Counted from the stretch's first letter, positions 1-9,591 are shown. The stretch is 64,000 nucleotides of DNA from Streptomyces minutiscleroticus (GCF_014650875.1 NZ_BMVU01000039.1:1-64000); one strand, 5' to 3'. Notes: a model not told the origin generated them from the letters alone. Numbers and translations are program-made.

Positions 1-41
1 GCGTGCGGCGCGGCACCCGGAAGGGGTGCCGCGCCGCACGC
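1..41 (-). terminator. Intrinsic terminator of the threonine/serine exporter gene
   Basis: Perfect 18-bp inverted repeat (1-18 pairs with 24-41) around a 5-nt loop. It lies 16 bp beyond the stop codon of the minus-strand exporter gene. There is no U-tract, as is common for terminators in very GC-rich actinobacteria. Confidence 0.75.
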
Positions 42-57
42 GTTCCGTCCCACGCGC

Positions 58-1710
58 CTAGAAGCCGCGCGTCCGCTTCGCCGCCCGGCGGTTGCCCGCG
101 CCCGGGACCCGCAGGAACAGCCGGGAGATCTCCGAGCCGAGGTTCACGCCGATGGCGATCGCCATCGCCAGGGCGGCGGCCTTGGAGAGCGACACCAGAC
201 CCCGGTCGACGTCGTTCTGCGCTATCGCCAGCAGCCCGAAGTACGTCGCCGAACCGGGCAGCAGGGGACCGATCGCGGCCGTCGTGTACGGCAGCGCCGA
301 GGTGAACCGGTAGCGCGACAGCAGCTGTCCGAACAGGCCCACCAGGCCCGCCGCGACCGCCGTCGAGGCGACCGGCGAGATGCCGCCGACGTTGTGCATG
401 GCGCCGTACACCGTCGACGCGACACCGCCGTTCGCCGTCACCCACAGCACCGTGGAACGTTCCTGCTGGAGCAGGATCGCGAAGGTGAGCGACAGCAGCA
501 TGCCCGCGCCGATCTGGTACAGCGGGCGGTCGCCCGTGCCCAGCGCCGCGTCCGGGTTGAGCTGCGCGCCCAGCTTCACGCCGAAGTACAGGATCACCAG
601 CACCCCGACGACGATGCCGATGAAGAAGTACATGACCTCCAGGAGCCGGGCCGCCGCGGTGATGTAGAAGCCGGTCAGGCCGTCCTGGACGCCCGCGACC
701 AGCGCCCGTCCCGGCAGCAGCGCGAACAGCCCACCGGTGATCACGGCGGACGCCTTCACGTCCACGTGCGCCAGGGTGAGCGTGATGCCGATCGCCGCCG
801 GCGGCATCGCGGCCACCGTGAACTGGTAGAACTCCGGCAGTCCGCGGCCCGCGGCCAGCCACGCCAGCCGGTCGCCGAGCATCGCGCCGAGCGCCGCCGC
901 GACGAAGACGACCACGCCGCCGCCGACGAGTACGGAGGCCGCGCCCGCCAGCAGCCCGGCGGACAGCGTCAGCGCCCAGCCGGGGTACGGGTGGCGGTTG
1001 CGGCGGATCTCCGCGAGCCGCCGGTAGGCCTCCTCCAGGGAGATCGAGGTCTCCGGGTCGCTGAGGTCGTCGACCAGCTGGTACACCGCCGACAGGCGCG
1101 TGTAGTCGGTGCCGCGTCGGCGCACCGTGCGCGACGCCGTGACCGGGTCCTCGACCAGCGAGGGCTGGTGGGAGATCGACAACAGGGTGAAGGTGACGTT
1201 CGGCTCGCAGCGGTCGAGGCCGTAGGAGCGGCAGACGGCGAACATCGCCGCCTCCACGTCCTCGGCGTTCTCGCCGCCCGCGAGCAGCAGCTCCCCGATG
1301 CGCAGCGTCAGGTCCAGGACGCGCGGGATCGCGGGGCCCGCCTCGTCCGCCGCCTTCTGCACCGGCTCCGGCGCGGGCCGCTCGGCCACCGGCATGCGCA
1401 GCATCGTGCGCATCCGGTCCTGCCAGGGCAGCTCCTTGGTCAGCCGGAGCGCCGGTATGCCGTCCGGCGGCGTGAACGCGGGCGGCGCCTGCTTCGCGCT
1501 GTAGGTGCGCGGTGTGCTGAACGCCGACCCCTCCGGCTCGGCCGCCGGCGCCGCCGGGACGTCGAGTCCCTTCGGGATCGCGAACTCCGACGTCGTCGAC
1601 GACTCGTCCTCCACCGCGACGGCCTGCGCCGTCACGCCCGCAGGCCTGCCGAAGGCGCTCCGTGCCTCGTCGGACTGCGGCTTGCGGTCCTCAACCTCCG
1701 GGTCCGCCAC
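58..1710 (-). CDS. Threonine/serine exporter family (ThrE/DUF1212) membrane protein
   Basis: Likely exporter of threonine and serine in the cytoplasmic membrane. The first ~130 residues are polar and disordered. Residues ~130-260 hold the soluble-to-membrane ThrE (DUF1212) region with the family-like segment RIGELLLAGGENAEDVEAAM, and the rest forms about ten hydrophobic helices split into the two ThrE halves, ending in a basic tail. The total of ~550 residues is normal for actinobacterial single-chain ThrE proteins. I chose the GTG at 1708-1710 because the purine-rich GAGGCGGGGACAG lies just upstream; an in-frame ATG at 1782 would add 24 residues of non-conserved sequence. It is a monocistronic unit with its own terminator. 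Substrate is inferred from the family only. Confidence 0.85.
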   Translation of the reverse strand: MADPEVEDRKPQSDEARSAFGRPAGVTAQAVAVEDESSTTSEFAIPKGLDVPAAPAAEPEGSAFSTPRTYSAKQAPPAFTPPDGIPALRLTKELPWQDRMRTMLRMPVAERPAPEPVQKAADEAGPAIPRVLDLTLRIGELLLAGGENAEDVEAAMFAVCRSYGLDRCEPNVTFTLLSISHQPSLVEDPVTASRTVRRRGTDYTRLSAVYQLVDDLSDPETSISLEEAYRRLAEIRRNRHPYPGWALTLSAGLLAGAASVLVGGGVVVFVAAALGAMLGDRLAWLAAGRGLPEFYQFTVAAMPPAAIGITLTLAHVDVKASAVITGGLFALLPGRALVAGVQDGLTGFYITAAARLLEVMYFFIGIVVGVLVILYFGVKLGAQLNPDAALGTGDRPLYQIGAGMLLSLTFAILLQQERSTVLWVTANGGVASTVYGAMHNVGGISPVASTAVAAGLVGLFGQLLSRYRFTSALPYTTAAIGPLLPGSATYFGLLAIAQNDVDRGLVSLSKAAALAMAIAIGVNLGSEISRLFLRVPGAGNRRAAKRTRGF

Positions 1711-1803
1711 CTGTCCCCGCCTCGCCTCTTGTACGTGTGCCTGAACCCCGTACGTACCTCGCGTTCGCCCCAGTATGCGCACGGGAAGGCGGGCGGGAAC
1801 GCA

Positions 1804-1841
1804 AACGGGCCACGCGCCCCGGTGGGAGCGCGCGGCCCGTT
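1804..1841 (-). terminator. Intrinsic terminator of ppa
   Basis: A 14-bp stem (1804-1817 with 1828-1841; one G-U wobble in the minus-strand transcript) with a 10-nt loop, starting 13 bp after the ppa stop codon. It separates ppa from the exporter gene. Confidence 0.7.
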
Positions 1842-1854
1842 CGGGGCACGGGGG

Positions 1855-2346
1855 TCAGTGGCCGCCCTGCTCCTTGAAGCGCTTGTACGACTTCTCGATC
1901 TCGGCCTCGGCCTCGGCGCGGCCCACCCAGTCGGCGCCCTCGACGGACTTGCCGGGCTCCAGGTCCTTGTAGACCTCGAAGAAGTGCTGGATCTCCAGGC
2001 GGTCGAACTCCGACACGTGGTGGATGTCGCGCAGGTGCTCCACGCGCGGGTCCGTCGCCGGCACGCACAGCAGCTTGTCGTCGCCGCCGGCCTCGTCGGT
2101 CATCCGGAACATGCCGATGGCGCGGCAGGTGATCAGGCAGCCGGGGAAGGTCGGCTCCTCCAGGATGACCAGCGCGTCCAGCGGGTCGCCGTCCTCGCCG
2201 AGGGTGTTCTCGACGAAGCCGTAGTCGGTCGGGTAGGCGGTCGAGGTGAAGAGTCGACGGTCCAGGCGGATCCGACCGGTCTCGTGGTCCACCTCGTACT
2301 TGTTCCGCGAACCCTTCGGAATCTCGATCGTGACGTCGAACTCCAC
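1855..2346 (-). CDS. ppa: Inorganic pyrophosphatase (family I)
   Basis: Hydrolyses pyrophosphate to two phosphates in the cytosol, driving biosynthetic reactions to completion; Mg2+-dependent family I enzyme. The ~163-residue protein has the standard features in order: an N-terminal IEIPKGSRNKYE segment, YPTDYGF, the signature EDGDPLDALV with catalytic aspartates, and a C-terminal KSYKRF helix. The start is set by the ribosome binding site: GGAGGAG lies 6 nt before GTG 2346, whereas an upstream ATG at 2361 would put that Shine-Dalgarno inside the coding region. It is divergent from the carboxypeptidase gene across a 79-bp promoter region. Confidence 0.97.
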   Translation of the reverse strand: MEFDVTIEIPKGSRNKYEVDHETGRIRLDRRLFTSTAYPTDYGFVENTLGEDGDPLDALVILEEPTFPGCLITCRAIGMFRMTDEAGGDDKLLCVPATDPRVEHLRDIHHVSEFDRLEIQHFFEVYKDLEPGKSVEGADWVGRAEAEAEIEKSYKRFKEQGGH

Positions 2347-2425
2347 CGGTGGCTCCTCCATGATCAGCGCATACGTCGGGTGGTTAAGTGTCCCTCACGC
2401 AGGTGTGTGATCGCGAAAGGGGCTG

Positions 2426-3991
2426 GTGGTCGTGCCAGAGCTGAGGGCGTGGCAGGCCGCGAAACCGCACGTCGAGCGGTTCGCACGAGCCGCGCGGCCG
2501 CGTCTCGCGCGGACCGTGGAGCTGGTGAAACCGCAGGTCGCACGGGTCACGAAGCCGACGGCCTGGCAGTACGCGACGGTCGCCGCGACCGCCGGACTGG
2601 CGCTGGCCGCCGGAGTGGTGACCGCCGCCGGGCCCTGGGACTCCTCCGGTCAGCGTACGGCGGAGCGGGAGCGGGCCGCATCGGGGGAGCTCGCGGGTGG
2701 CGCAGATCACGGATCGGTGCCCGGTGTGTCCGGAAAGCAGCCCGCGCCCGCGCCCAGCGCCGGGCCCGTCCTCGCGGCCGCCCGCTCCGCGCCCACACCC
2801 ACCGGCGACGGCCTCGCCGACGTCCTGGACCCGCTGCTCGACGACTCCGCGCTCGGCACCTCGCGCACCGGCGCCGTCGTCGACGTCGCCACCGGGAGGC
2901 GGCTGTACGGCAGGGACGCGGGCAAGGCCCTCACCCCCGCGTCCACCACGAAGATCGCCACGGCCGCCGCCGCGCTCACCGCGATGGGCGCCGACCACCG
3001 GATCAGGACCCGCGCGGTGTACGAGCCCGGCACCGGGGAGCTGGTGCTCGTCGGCGGCGGCGACCCGACCCTGACCGCCCGCGAGGACGCCGACGGCAAC
3101 GCCAGCCTGCGCAAGCTGGCCGACCGGACGGCCCGCGCCCTGAAGGACGGCAGGGGCGGCAAGAAGGGCAAGGGCGGCAAGGTGAGGCTGGCGTACGACG
3201 TCTCGCTGTACAAGGGCTCCGACCGGCACCCCATCGGCCCCAACGAGAACCTCGCCCCCGTCACCGCGCTGATGGCCGACGAGGCCCGCACCGACGACTC
3301 CTCCAGCGGCCCGGCGCCGCGCGGCACGGACCCGGCCGCCGACGCCGCCCGCACCTTCGCGGACCTGCTCCGCGACCGGGGCGTCGAGACCACGGAGCCG
3401 AAGGCCGCCGAGGCGGACGACGACGCGAAGACCCTCGCCTCGGTCCAGTCGCCGCCCCTGTCGGCCCTGGTCGAGCGGATGCTGACCAACAGCGACAACG
3501 ACATCGCCGAGGCCCTGGCCCGCCAGACCGCGCTCGCTTCCGGCGAACCGGCGAGCTTCAAGGGCGGCGCGGCCGCGATCCGCAAGCAGCTGAAGAAGCT
3601 GGACCTGCCGCTCAAGGGCGTGAAGTTCGCCGACGGCAGCGGCCTGGACCGGGCCGACCGGATGACCGCGGACCTGCTCACCGCCCTGCTCGCCGAGGCG
3701 GGCGCCGCCGGGCGCCCGGAGCTGCGCCCCGTCCTGACGGGCCTGCCCGTGGCGGGCTTCACCGGCACCCTCAGCAGCCGCTACGACGGCCAGCCGGGCA
3801 CCGGGGTGGTCCGCGCCAAGACCGGCACCCTCACCGGCGTCCACACCCTCGCGGGCACCGTCGTCGACCGCGACGGCCGCCTGCTCGCCTTCGCCTTCCT
3901 GACGTCGTCGAACCCGCCCGGCGACCCCGCCGCCGCCCAGCGGGGCCTGGACCACGCCGCCTCCTCGCTCGCCGACTGCGGCTGCGCGTAG
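2426..3991 (+). CDS. dacB: D-alanyl-D-alanine carboxypeptidase/endopeptidase (PBP4 type, peptidase S13)
   Basis: Penicillin-binding serine peptidase that trims or cleaves cross-links in peptidoglycan outside the membrane. A basic N-terminus (~50 residues) precedes one hydrophobic helix (~50-70) acting as a signal/anchor. The three active-site motifs are present and ordered: STTK at ~173-176 (nucleophile serine), SDN at ~356-358, and KTG at ~465-467. A lysine/glycine-rich insertion (~245-255) sits in the middle, as is usual for this family. Length 521 residues. It starts with GTG 2426 or the in-frame GTG 2432; the AAAGGGG at 2417-2422 fits the latter slightly better. Confidence 0.93.
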   Translation: MVVPELRAWQAAKPHVERFARAARPRLARTVELVKPQVARVTKPTAWQYATVAATAGLALAAGVVTAAGPWDSSGQRTAERERAASGELAGGADHGSVPGVSGKQPAPAPSAGPVLAAARSAPTPTGDGLADVLDPLLDDSALGTSRTGAVVDVATGRRLYGRDAGKALTPASTTKIATAAAALTAMGADHRIRTRAVYEPGTGELVLVGGGDPTLTAREDADGNASLRKLADRTARALKDGRGGKKGKGGKVRLAYDVSLYKGSDRHPIGPNENLAPVTALMADEARTDDSSSGPAPRGTDPAADAARTFADLLRDRGVETTEPKAAEADDDAKTLASVQSPPLSALVERMLTNSDNDIAEALARQTALASGEPASFKGGAAAIRKQLKKLDLPLKGVKFADGSGLDRADRMTADLLTALLAEAGAAGRPELRPVLTGLPVAGFTGTLSSRYDGQPGTGVVRAKTGTLTGVHTLAGTVVDRDGRLLAFAFLTSSNPPGDPAAAQRGLDHAASSLADCGCA

Positions 3992-4114
3992 GCTCCGGAA
4001 GGGGACGCGGCATCCGGGGCGGGGGTGCGGCGGGGCCGCCGCGGGGCGCGATCGGGGGCAACCCCGGCCACGCAGCCCTCACCACACGGCGATCCGCTCC
4101 CGTACGGTTGACGC

Positions 4115-5242
4115 ATGACGAGCATCGGTGGTGCGGAGATGGTCGACTGGAATCTCGCGGTGGCGACCGCGACCCGGCTCGTGCGTCCGGGACCCGAGGT
4201 GAGCCGCGACGAGGCCCGTGCCGTCGTCGCCGAGCTGCGCAGGCACGCCAAGGCGTCGGAGCGGCACGTCCGCGGCTTCACCGGCCTCGGCACCGACGAG
4301 GCCCACGACACGCCCGTCCTCGTCGTCGACCGCCCCGGCTGGGTGCGGGCCAACGTCGCCGGGTTCCGGGAGGTCCTCCGGCCCCTGCTGGAGAAGATGC
4401 AGGAACGGCGCGGCAGCACCCCCGGCGGGGCCGTCCTGGGCGCCGTCGGCGGCAAGGTCACCGGCGTGGAGCTGGGCATGCTGCTGTCGTTCCTGGCCTC
4501 CAGGGTGCTGGGGCAGTACGAGACCTTCGCCCCGGCCACCCGGGACCTGCCCGCGGGCGCGAACGGCGGCGGCCGGCTGCTGCTCGTCGCCCCGAACATC
4601 GTGCACGTCGAGCGTGAGCTCGACGTGCAGCCGCACGACTTCCGGCTCTGGGTCTGCCTGCACGAGGAGACGCACCGCACGCAGTTCACCGCGGTGCCGT
4701 GGCTGCGGGACCATCTGGAGGGCGAAATCCAGTCTTTCTTGGAGGAGACGGATGTCGACCCCATGACGATCCTGGAGCGGATCCGGGAGGCCGCCCAGTC
4801 CCTGGCCGGGGGCCGTCCCGAGGGCGAGGAGGGCGACGAGGGCGGCCGCTCGATCGTGGAGCTCGTGCAGACGCCCGCGCAGCGGGAGGTGCTCGGCCGC
4901 CTGACGGCCGTGATGTCCCTGCTGGAGGGCCACGCCGACTTCGTGATGGACGGCGTCGGACCCGATGTCGTGCCCTCCGTGGAGGAGATCCGCGAGAAGT
5001 TCCAGCAGCGCCGCGCGAAGGGCGCCTCGCGCCTCGACACGGCCCTGCGCAAGCTGCTCGGCCTGGACGCCAAGCTGCGCCAGTACCGGGACGGCGAGCG
5101 GTTCGTGCGGGCGGTCGTCGAGCAGGTCGGGATGGAGGGCTTCAACCGCGTCTGGACCTCGCCCAACACCCTGCCCACCAAGGCGGAGATCGCCGCTCCC
5201 GCGGAGTGGATCGCACGGGTGCACCGCAAGCCCGAGGCGTGA
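4115..5242 (+). CDS. Zincin-like metallopeptidase family protein (DUF2342, 'F420 biosynthesis-associated')
   Basis: 375-residue soluble protein of the actinobacterial DUF2342 family. It carries a gluzincin-type HEETH motif (His183 and His187, with Glu184 as likely catalytic base), predicting zinc binding. The rest is mainly helical with charged loops. Homologues are often annotated as coenzyme F420 biosynthesis-associated, but that link is by gene context; the substrate is unknown. In Streptomyces it sits, as here, between a dacB-type gene and tilS. It is probably leaderless: TACGGT (4103-4108) ends 6 nt before ATG 4115 and there is no Shine-Dalgarno sequence. Confidence 0.85.
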   Translation: MTSIGGAEMVDWNLAVATATRLVRPGPEVSRDEARAVVAELRRHAKASERHVRGFTGLGTDEAHDTPVLVVDRPGWVRANVAGFREVLRPLLEKMQERRGSTPGGAVLGAVGGKVTGVELGMLLSFLASRVLGQYETFAPATRDLPAGANGGGRLLLVAPNIVHVERELDVQPHDFRLWVCLHEETHRTQFTAVPWLRDHLEGEIQSFLEETDVDPMTILERIREAAQSLAGGRPEGEEGDEGGRSIVELVQTPAQREVLGRLTAVMSLLEGHADFVMDGVGPDVVPSVEEIREKFQQRRAKGASRLDTALRKLLGLDAKLRQYRDGERFVRAVVEQVGMEGFNRVWTSPNTLPTKAEIAAPAEWIARVHRKPEA

Positions 5243-5416
5243 GGCGAAAACGGCCGACGGCAGGCTCGAGCTTCCGCTATCACCCGTCCGAGGGACCGTG
5301 AGCCCGGAGTAGGCGTGCAATGCTCGGGGAACGGCTCGGCTCTGTCACGATCTACACACTCTGCGTGACAGGCTTTCGGGCTCACACCCCCGACAACTTC
5401 ATGAAGGGAACCGGAC

Positions 5417-6451
5417 ATGGGTCCCCATCCTGCGGTCGCGGCGATACGCCTGGCGGTTCGCCGCGTACTCCACGACGTACTGAACGACCACGCGCCCGAG
5501 CGGCTCTCGCCGGGCGGAGGCCCGCCCGGACGGGCCACGGCGCCGCTCGTCCTGGTCGCCTGCTCCGGCGGCGCCGACTCCATGGCGCTCGCCTCGGCCC
5601 TCGCCTTCGAGGCCCCCAAGCTCGGCGTCCGGGCCGGCGGCGTCACCGTCGACCACGGCCTGCAGCCCGGCTCCGACCTGCGCGCCGCCGAGGTCGTCCA
5701 CCGCCTCACCGGCCTCGGCCTCGGCCCCGTCGAGTCCGTCGCGGTGAGCGTGGGCCGCGAGGGCGGCCCCGAGGCCGCCGCGCGGGACGCCCGCTACGCC
5801 GCCCTGGACGCCGTCGCGGAGCGCCACGGCGCCGCCGCCGTCCTCCTCGGCCACACCCGCGACGACCAGGCCGAGACCGTCCTGCTCGGCCTCGCCCGCG
5901 GCTCCGGCATCCGCTCGCTGTCCGGCATGGCCGAGGTCTCGGGCTCCGGCGGCCGCTACCGCCGCCCCTTCCTGCAGCTCGACCGGCAGACCGCCCGCAA
6001 GGCCTGCATGGCCCAGTCCCTCCCCGTCTGGGACGACCCGCACAACGCCGACCCGGCGTACACGAGGTCGAGGCTCCGCCAGGAGGGCCTCCCCGCGCTG
6101 GAGAAGGCGCTCGGCAAGGGTGTCGTCGAGGCCCTCGCCCGGACGGCGCAGCTGTCCCGCGACGACGCCGACGCCCTCGACGCCTGGGCGAGCCGGGCCG
6201 GCGAGTCCGTGCGCGACGACTCGGGCCTGCTGGAGTGCACGAAGCTCTTCGCCCTGCCGCCCGCCGTGCGCCGCCGCGTCCTGCGGCGCGCCGCCATCGA
6301 GGCCGGTGCGCCCGCCGGGTCCCTGTTCGCCCGCCACATCGAGGAGATCGACCGGCTGATCACCGGCTGGCGCGGTCAGGGGGGCATCAACCTCCCGGGC
6401 AAAGTCGTCGCCCAGCGGCAGGGTGGCAAACTGGTGATTCGGCAAGGCTGA
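5417..6451 (+). CDS. tilS: tRNA(Ile)-lysidine synthetase
   Basis: Converts C34 of the CAU-anticodon tRNA-Ile to lysidine using ATP and lysine, which changes its decoding from AUG to AUA; an essential cytosolic enzyme. The N-terminal PP-loop SGGADS (~51-56) is the ATP pyrophosphatase motif, followed by the conserved GHTRDDQAETVLLGLARGSG segment and RPFL. At 344 residues it is of the shorter actinobacterial type with a reduced C-terminal domain. AAGGGA lies 8 nt before ATG 5417. It heads the conserved tilS-hpt-ftsH-folE block. Confidence 0.95.
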   Translation: MGPHPAVAAIRLAVRRVLHDVLNDHAPERLSPGGGPPGRATAPLVLVACSGGADSMALASALAFEAPKLGVRAGGVTVDHGLQPGSDLRAAEVVHRLTGLGLGPVESVAVSVGREGGPEAAARDARYAALDAVAERHGAAAVLLGHTRDDQAETVLLGLARGSGIRSLSGMAEVSGSGGRYRRPFLQLDRQTARKACMAQSLPVWDDPHNADPAYTRSRLRQEGLPALEKALGKGVVEALARTAQLSRDDADALDAWASRAGESVRDDSGLLECTKLFALPPAVRRRVLRRAAIEAGAPAGSLFARHIEEIDRLITGWRGQGGINLPGKVVAQRQGGKLVIRQG

Positions 6452-6453
6452 CG

Positions 6454-6473
6454 GACGCCCCCGCGGGGGCGTC
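6454..6473 (+). terminator. Short intrinsic terminator after tilS
   Basis: GACGCCCC (6454-6461) pairs with GGGGCGTC (6466-6473) around a CGCG loop, two bases after the tilS stop. The 201-bp gap before hpt supports at least partial separation of the two transcripts. Confidence 0.5.
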
Positions 6474-6652
6474 GGCGTTCCCCGCGGGGAGCACCTGTCA
6501 GCCGCGCCCGTGAACCACAGGGACGTGTCGCCGCCGGCAGCGACGGCGCGCCGAGGGCCGTGCGGTACGCGCGGCCGGGCACCACCGGCCGCCGACGGCG
6601 GCCCCGGTGTCCCCGGGGCGAGCGGGCCGGAAGTGCGGGACTACCGAAAGTG

Positions 6653-7213
6653 ATGCGGGTGGACGCGAAAGACATGGGCACCGACCTGAAGTCGGTGCTC
6701 ATCACCAAGGAAGAGATCGACGCGAAGCTGGCCGAGCTGGCGGCGAAGATCGACGCGGAGTACGCGGGCAAGGACCTGCTGATCGTCGGAGTCCTCAAGG
6801 GCGCGGTGATGGTCATGGCGGACCTGGCGCGCGCGCTGTCCACCCCCGTCACCATGGACTGGATGGCCGTGTCCTCGTACGGGGCGGGCACCCAGTCCTC
6901 CGGAGTGGTGCGGATCCTCAAGGACCTCGACACCGACATCAAGGGCAAGCACGTCCTGATCGTCGAGGACATCATCGACTCGGGACTGACCCTGTCCTGG
7001 CTGATCTCCAACCTCGGCTCGCGCGAGCCCGCCTCCCTCAAGGTGTGCACGCTGCTGCGCAAGCCGGAGGCGGCCAAGGTCGCGATCGACGTGGAGTGGG
7101 TCGGTTTCGACATCCCGAACGAGTTCGTCGTCGGCTACGGCCTCGACTACGCCGAGAAGTACCGCAACCTGCCGTTCGTCGGGACGCTCGCGCCCCACGT
7201 GTACGGCGGCTGA
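6653..7213 (+). CDS. hpt: Hypoxanthine-guanine phosphoribosyltransferase
   Basis: Salvages hypoxanthine and guanine to IMP and GMP with PRPP in the cytosol. The 186-residue protein has the type I PRTase hallmark VLIVEDIIDSGLTL (~101-114) that binds the PRPP 5'-phosphate, an upstream LKGAVMVMADL loop and the C-terminal VGYGLDYAEKYRNLP signature, typical of HPRT. I chose ATG 6653 because conserved family sequence (VDAKDMGTDL) starts there; an open frame extends upstream to 6560, but that part is arginine-rich and non-conserved. Placement between tilS and ftsH is widely conserved. Confidence 0.95.
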   Translation: MRVDAKDMGTDLKSVLITKEEIDAKLAELAAKIDAEYAGKDLLIVGVLKGAVMVMADLARALSTPVTMDWMAVSSYGAGTQSSGVVRILKDLDTDIKGKHVLIVEDIIDSGLTLSWLISNLGSREPASLKVCTLLRKPEAAKVAIDVEWVGFDIPNEFVVGYGLDYAEKYRNLPFVGTLAPHVYGG

Positions 7214-7417
7214 CGGTTCTCCCCGCGGTCCCGGACGGGCCGCGGGACGTCCGGGGGACGTCCGGGAACCTCGGCGGGTGTCGCGCCGTTGGAGCATGCG
7301 AGACGGTTTGTCAGCCGTACCGCGCGGCTTCGGGTGACAATGCTGGGGTACCGTCCGAAGAACAGTCTTATCAAACTCACTATGGCAGGAGGGACGGGGC
7401 GGCACCGCTCCGTGTGG

Positions 7418-9451
7418 ATGGACGTGAAGCGATACTTCCGTGGGCCGGTCATGTGGATCGTGCTGGCCGTCCTTGCCGTGGTCGTGTTGATGCAGGTCGT
7501 CGGCTCGTCCGGCGGCTACAAGACGGTGGACACCGGCCAGGTCGTCCAGGCGATCAATGAGGACCGGGTCAAGTCGGCCAAGCTCACCACCGGCGACGAG
7601 CAGACCGTCAAGGTCGAGCTCAAGGATGGCCAGAAGGTCGAGGGCAGCTCGAAGATCCAGGCGAGCTACATCGGCGACCAGGGCGTGGCGCTGGCGACCA
7701 CGCTTCAGGAGAAGTACCAGAACAAGCAGATCACCGACGGCTACACGGTCTCGCCGACCAAGCAGAACGCGTTCGTCGGCATCCTGCTGTCGCTGCTCCC
7801 CTTCGTCCTCATCGTCGTCGTCTTCCTGTTCCTGATGAACCAGATGCAGGGCGGCGGCTCCCGGGTCATGAACTTCGGGAAGTCGAAGGCGAAGCTCATC
7901 ACCAAGGACACCCCGAAGACGACGTTCGCCGACGTGGCGGGCTCGGACGAGGCGGTCGAGGAGCTCCACGAGATCAAGGAGTTCCTGCAGGAGCCGGCGA
8001 AGTTCCAGGCCGTCGGCGCCAAGATCCCCAAGGGCGTGCTGCTGTACGGCCCGCCCGGTACGGGCAAGACGCTGCTCGCGCGCGCCGTCGCGGGCGAGGC
8101 GGGCGTGCCGTTCTACTCGATCTCCGGTTCCGACTTCGTCGAGATGTTCGTCGGTGTCGGCGCCTCCCGGGTGCGCGACCTGTTCGAGCAGGCCAAGGCG
8201 AACGCCCCGGCGATCGTCTTCGTCGACGAGATCGACGCCGTCGGCCGGCACCGCGGCGCGGGCCTCGGCGGCGGTCACGACGAGCGCGAGCAGACCCTGA
8301 ACCAGCTGCTCGTCGAGATGGACGGCTTCGACGTGAAGGGCGGCGTCATCCTGATCGCCGCCACGAACCGGCCCGACATCCTCGACCCGGCGCTGCTGCG
8401 TCCCGGCCGCTTCGACCGCCAGATCGCGGTCGACCGCCCGGACATGCAGGGCCGTCTGGAGATCCTCAAGGTCCACCAGAAGGGCAAGCCGGTCGCGCCG
8501 GACGTCGACCTGTCGGCCGTCGCCCGCCGCACCCCCGGCTTCACCGGTGCCGATCTGTCGAACGTGCTGAACGAGGCGGCCCTGCTGACCGCCCGCAGCG
8601 ACAAGAAGCTGATCGACAACAAGATGCTGGACGAGGCGATCGACCGCGTGGTCGCGGGCCCGCAGAAGCGGACCCGGATCATGTCGGACAAGGAGAAGAA
8701 GATCACCGCGTACCACGAGGGCGGTCACGCCCTGGTCGCGGCGGCCTCGCCGAACTCCGACCCGGTCCACAAGATCACGATCCTCTCCAGAGGACGTGCG
8801 CTCGGCTACACGATGGTGCTGCCGGACGAGGACAAGTACTCCACGACGCGCAACGAGATGCTGGACCAGCTCGCGTACATGCTGGGCGGCCGCGCGGCCG
8901 AGGAGCTGGTCTTCCACGACCCGACCACCGGTGCGGCCAACGACATCGAGAAGGCGACCGCGACCGCGCGGGCCATGGTCACGCAGTACGGCATGACCGA
9001 GCGGCTCGGCGCGATCAAGTTCGGCGGCGACAACACCGAGCCGTTCCTCGGCCGGGAGATGGCGCACCAGCGCGACTACTCGGAAGAGGTCGCCGCGCTC
9101 GTCGACGAGGAAGTCAAGAAGCTCATCGAGAACGCGCACAACGAGGCCTGGGAGATCCTGGTCGAGAACCGCGACGTCCTCGACAACCTGGTCCTGGCGC
9201 TGCTGGAGAAGGAGACGCTGGGCAAGGAGGAGATCGCCGAGATCTTCGCCCCCATCGTGAAGCGCCCGGCCCGCCCCGCGTGGACCGGTTCCTCCCGGCG
9301 CACGCCGTCCACCCGCCCGCCGGTGCTCTCCCCCAAGGAGCTGTCGCTGACGAACGGGGCGAACGGCTCGGCCCCGGCGATCACCGGCGCCTCCGCGGAC
9401 CAGCCAGGACAGTCGCTCGAGAAGTCTCCCGAGGAGCGTCCCGAGAGCTGA
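7418..9451 (+). CDS. ftsH: ATP-dependent zinc metalloprotease FtsH
   Basis: Membrane-anchored AAA+ protease that extracts and degrades membrane and regulatory proteins. Two transmembrane helices (~11-28 and ~117-140) flank an extracytoplasmic domain. The AAA module has Walker A GPPGTGKT (~211-218), Walker B IVFVDEIDAVG (~266) and the second region of homology ATNRPDILDPALLRPGRFDR. The protease domain has the zinc motif HEGGH (~433). The C-terminal ~50 residues are disordered and variable. 677 residues. ATG 7418 starts the conserved MDVKRYFRGPVM; upstream in-frame ATGs (7382, 7289) exist and an AGGAGGG at 7387-7393 is 25 nt from 7418, so the exact start is less certain than the identity. Confidence 0.95.
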   Translation: MDVKRYFRGPVMWIVLAVLAVVVLMQVVGSSGGYKTVDTGQVVQAINEDRVKSAKLTTGDEQTVKVELKDGQKVEGSSKIQASYIGDQGVALATTLQEKYQNKQITDGYTVSPTKQNAFVGILLSLLPFVLIVVVFLFLMNQMQGGGSRVMNFGKSKAKLITKDTPKTTFADVAGSDEAVEELHEIKEFLQEPAKFQAVGAKIPKGVLLYGPPGTGKTLLARAVAGEAGVPFYSISGSDFVEMFVGVGASRVRDLFEQAKANAPAIVFVDEIDAVGRHRGAGLGGGHDEREQTLNQLLVEMDGFDVKGGVILIAATNRPDILDPALLRPGRFDRQIAVDRPDMQGRLEILKVHQKGKPVAPDVDLSAVARRTPGFTGADLSNVLNEAALLTARSDKKLIDNKMLDEAIDRVVAGPQKRTRIMSDKEKKITAYHEGGHALVAAASPNSDPVHKITILSRGRALGYTMVLPDEDKYSTTRNEMLDQLAYMLGGRAAEELVFHDPTTGAANDIEKATATARAMVTQYGMTERLGAIKFGGDNTEPFLGREMAHQRDYSEEVAALVDEEVKKLIENAHNEAWEILVENRDVLDNLVLALLEKETLGKEEIAEIFAPIVKRPARPAWTGSSRRTPSTRPPVLSPKELSLTNGANGSAPAITGASADQPGQSLEKSPEERPES

Positions 9452-9484
9452 CCCCGGCCCCCGCGCGGTGCGCGGCCCGGAATG

Positions 9485-9527
9485 AATGCCGCGTTCCCCA
9501 GGTTCTAGCCTTGGGGAACGCGGCATT
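9485..9527 (+). terminator. Strong intrinsic terminator between ftsH and folE
   Basis: Perfect 16-bp stem: 9485-9500 pairs with 9512-9527 around an 11-nt loop, followed by TTCG. It lies 34 bp after the ftsH stop. It predicts that folE is transcribed from its own promoter in the 64 bp that remain, or by readthrough. Confidence 0.85.
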
Positions 9528-9591
9528 TCGTATGCCCGGACATGAGACGCGTGGATCCGTACGCGTCGCAGGCTCAGGAACGAGGCACCAG

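Noticed and set aside
394..4617. Very long plus-strand open frame across the exporter, pyrophosphatase and carboxypeptidase genes
   Set aside because: It is antisense or out of frame to well-supported genes, has arginine/alanine-dominated composition and no domain pattern; such frames arise because GC-rich codons rarely give stops. The same applies to the long frames at 17000-20167(-), 21950-23953(+) and 35243-38809(-).
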